64,000 nucleotides of DNA from Formivibrio citricus. Its GTDB lineage: Bacteria > Pseudomonadota > Gammaproteobacteria > Burkholderiales > Chitinibacteraceae. The translations under genes and the position numbers were made by a program. Within the stretch, counting starts at the first letter, position 1. Each line of letters starts with the position of its first letter. The notes below the pieces were generated by a model. That model saw only the letters and a list, made by a program, of their open reading frames with translations. It had not been told where the DNA came from and made no database searches. The DNA is taken from the NCBI RefSeq assembly GCF_900115065.1, contig NZ_FOVE01000017.1, positions 1 through 64,000 on the forward strand, in the 5' to 3' direction. Below, in pieces: positions 63,408 through 64,000 of the stretch.

Positions 63408-64000
63408 TTAATCAGTTTTTTTCGGGACGGGCAGGGTGAAGTAGAAGGTGGCGCCTTCGTTGAGTGCCGATTTGGCCCAGACGTGTCCGTCGTGGCGGTT
63501 GATGATGCGCTGGACAATCGCCAGCCCGATGCCATTGCCGCTGTCCTGGAACTCGGCTGCAGAGTGCAGTCGCTGGAAGGGGCTGAACAGCTTGTTGCTG
63601 TCCTTCATGTCAAAGCCGATGCCATTGTCGGAGACAAAGTACACCAGTTGGCCATTGACCTCGGTGGAGCCGAAACGTACCTTGGATGGTTGGGCATACA
63701 GCGTGAATTTCCAGGCGTTGTCGAGCAGGTTGTACAGCACGATGCGTATCTGCTTGGGATCGGCATTGGCATACAGGTCTGGAGCGATTTCCACTTCGAC
63801 CTGACGTTCCTGTTGCAATGCATTGAGTTCTTCGGCCAAGTCCTGCGCCATGGTCGATAGGTTGACGGACTGGCGGCGCAGTTCGGCACGCGACAGTTTG
63901 TAGAGGTTGAGAATGTCGTCGATCAGCTCCAGCATGCTGCTGGTGGCGCTGCGTATGCGTTGCAGGTAATGACGGCCGTTCGAGTCGAGCTGGTTGCTGT
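63408..64000 (-). CDS. Sensor histidine kinase, C-terminal part (cut by window end)
   Basis: The reading frame is open from the stop at 63408 through the window edge, so the N-terminus is outside. Visible: the end of a HisKA helix (LDSNGRHYLQRIRSATSSM, then LIDDILNLYKLSR), and a HATPase with NLLDNAWKFT, FVSDNGIGFDM (where DNGIGF is the G1 box), FSPFQRLHSAAEF and GNGIGLAIVQRII. The pattern fits PAS/phytochrome-type kinases acting on RedOx or light signals, but the sensor part is not seen. Confidence 0.9.
   Translation of the reverse strand, partial: SNQLDSNGRHYLQRIRSATSSMLELIDDILNLYKLSRAELRRQSVNLSTMAQDLAEELNALQQERQVEVEIAPDLYANADPKQIRIVLYNLLDNAWKFTLYAQPSKVRFGSTEVNGQLVYFVSDNGIGFDMKDSNKLFSPFQRLHSAAEFQDSGNGIGLAIVQRIINRHDGHVWAKSALNEGATFYFTLPVPKKTD

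Overview
The window is a GC-rich stretch (roughly 60% by eye) of a bacterial chromosome that reads as a betaproteobacterium, most likely order Rhodocyclales. Signs for this are the PhaM/PhaC/PhaA set for polyhydroxyalkanoate (PHA) storage, the map-glnD pair, the minCDE order, divergent ppsR/ppsA, recA-recX, and proteins of a typical betaproteobacterial kind. The gene content suggests an organism that can ferment or anaerobically oxidise C4-dicarboxylates while storing PHA. The taxonomic call is an inference from protein character, not from a database match.

Layout. 1-350: end of an rRNA operon (23S 3' end, 5S, terminator). 0.4-15.4 kb: housekeeping genes mostly on the minus strand (mltA, phaM-like, prfC, a large Cache/PAS histidine kinase, uup, glnD, map, minE-minD-minC), with one plus-strand lytic transglycosylase. 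15.4-19.1 kb: divergent ppsR and ppsA. 19.1-21.8 kb: two tandem paralogous Cache/HAMP membrane proteins that lack an output domain, followed by an unrecognised small protein. 22.0-24.6 kb: cadR/cadA metal efflux with a textbook MerR-type operator. 24.6-26.4 kb: acuI/acuR pair with a shared operator-like motif. 26.4-44.6 kb: mixed metabolism (NimA-like protein, Cys-cluster protein, tRNA-Ser, PilZ-like protein, aminotransferases, ybiT, K+ channel, phosphohexomutase, nadC, murJ, rpsT, ArsR-type regulator, pbpG, phaC, phaA).

45.0-61.4 kb is the most interesting part. A 2-hydroxycarboxylate (malate/citrate type) transporter sits behind a near-consensus sigma-54 promoter. It is followed by an NAD-type malic enzyme and then an [FeFe]-hydrogenase locus: a fusion of a NuoF-type Fe-S domain with a GltD-type flavoprotein, hydA, and hydG-aspA-hydF-hydE. 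A DctB/DctD-like two-component system, whose regulator acts on sigma-54, closes the region. Read together, a dicarboxylate is sensed and imported, decarboxylated to pyruvate with NADH formation, and reducing power can leave as H2. The aspartase-like gene lies inside the maturation operon. [FeFe]-hydrogenases are uncommon in betaproteobacteria.

61.4-64.0 kb: an intergenic mosaic of several REP-like repeats, recX-recA with a GAAC-N4-GTTC palindrome at the recA promoter, and a histidine kinase cut by the window end. Three palindromic elements, each starting at the stop codon of a gene (prfC, the 21.3 kb small gene, hydG), form an apparent dispersed repeat group.
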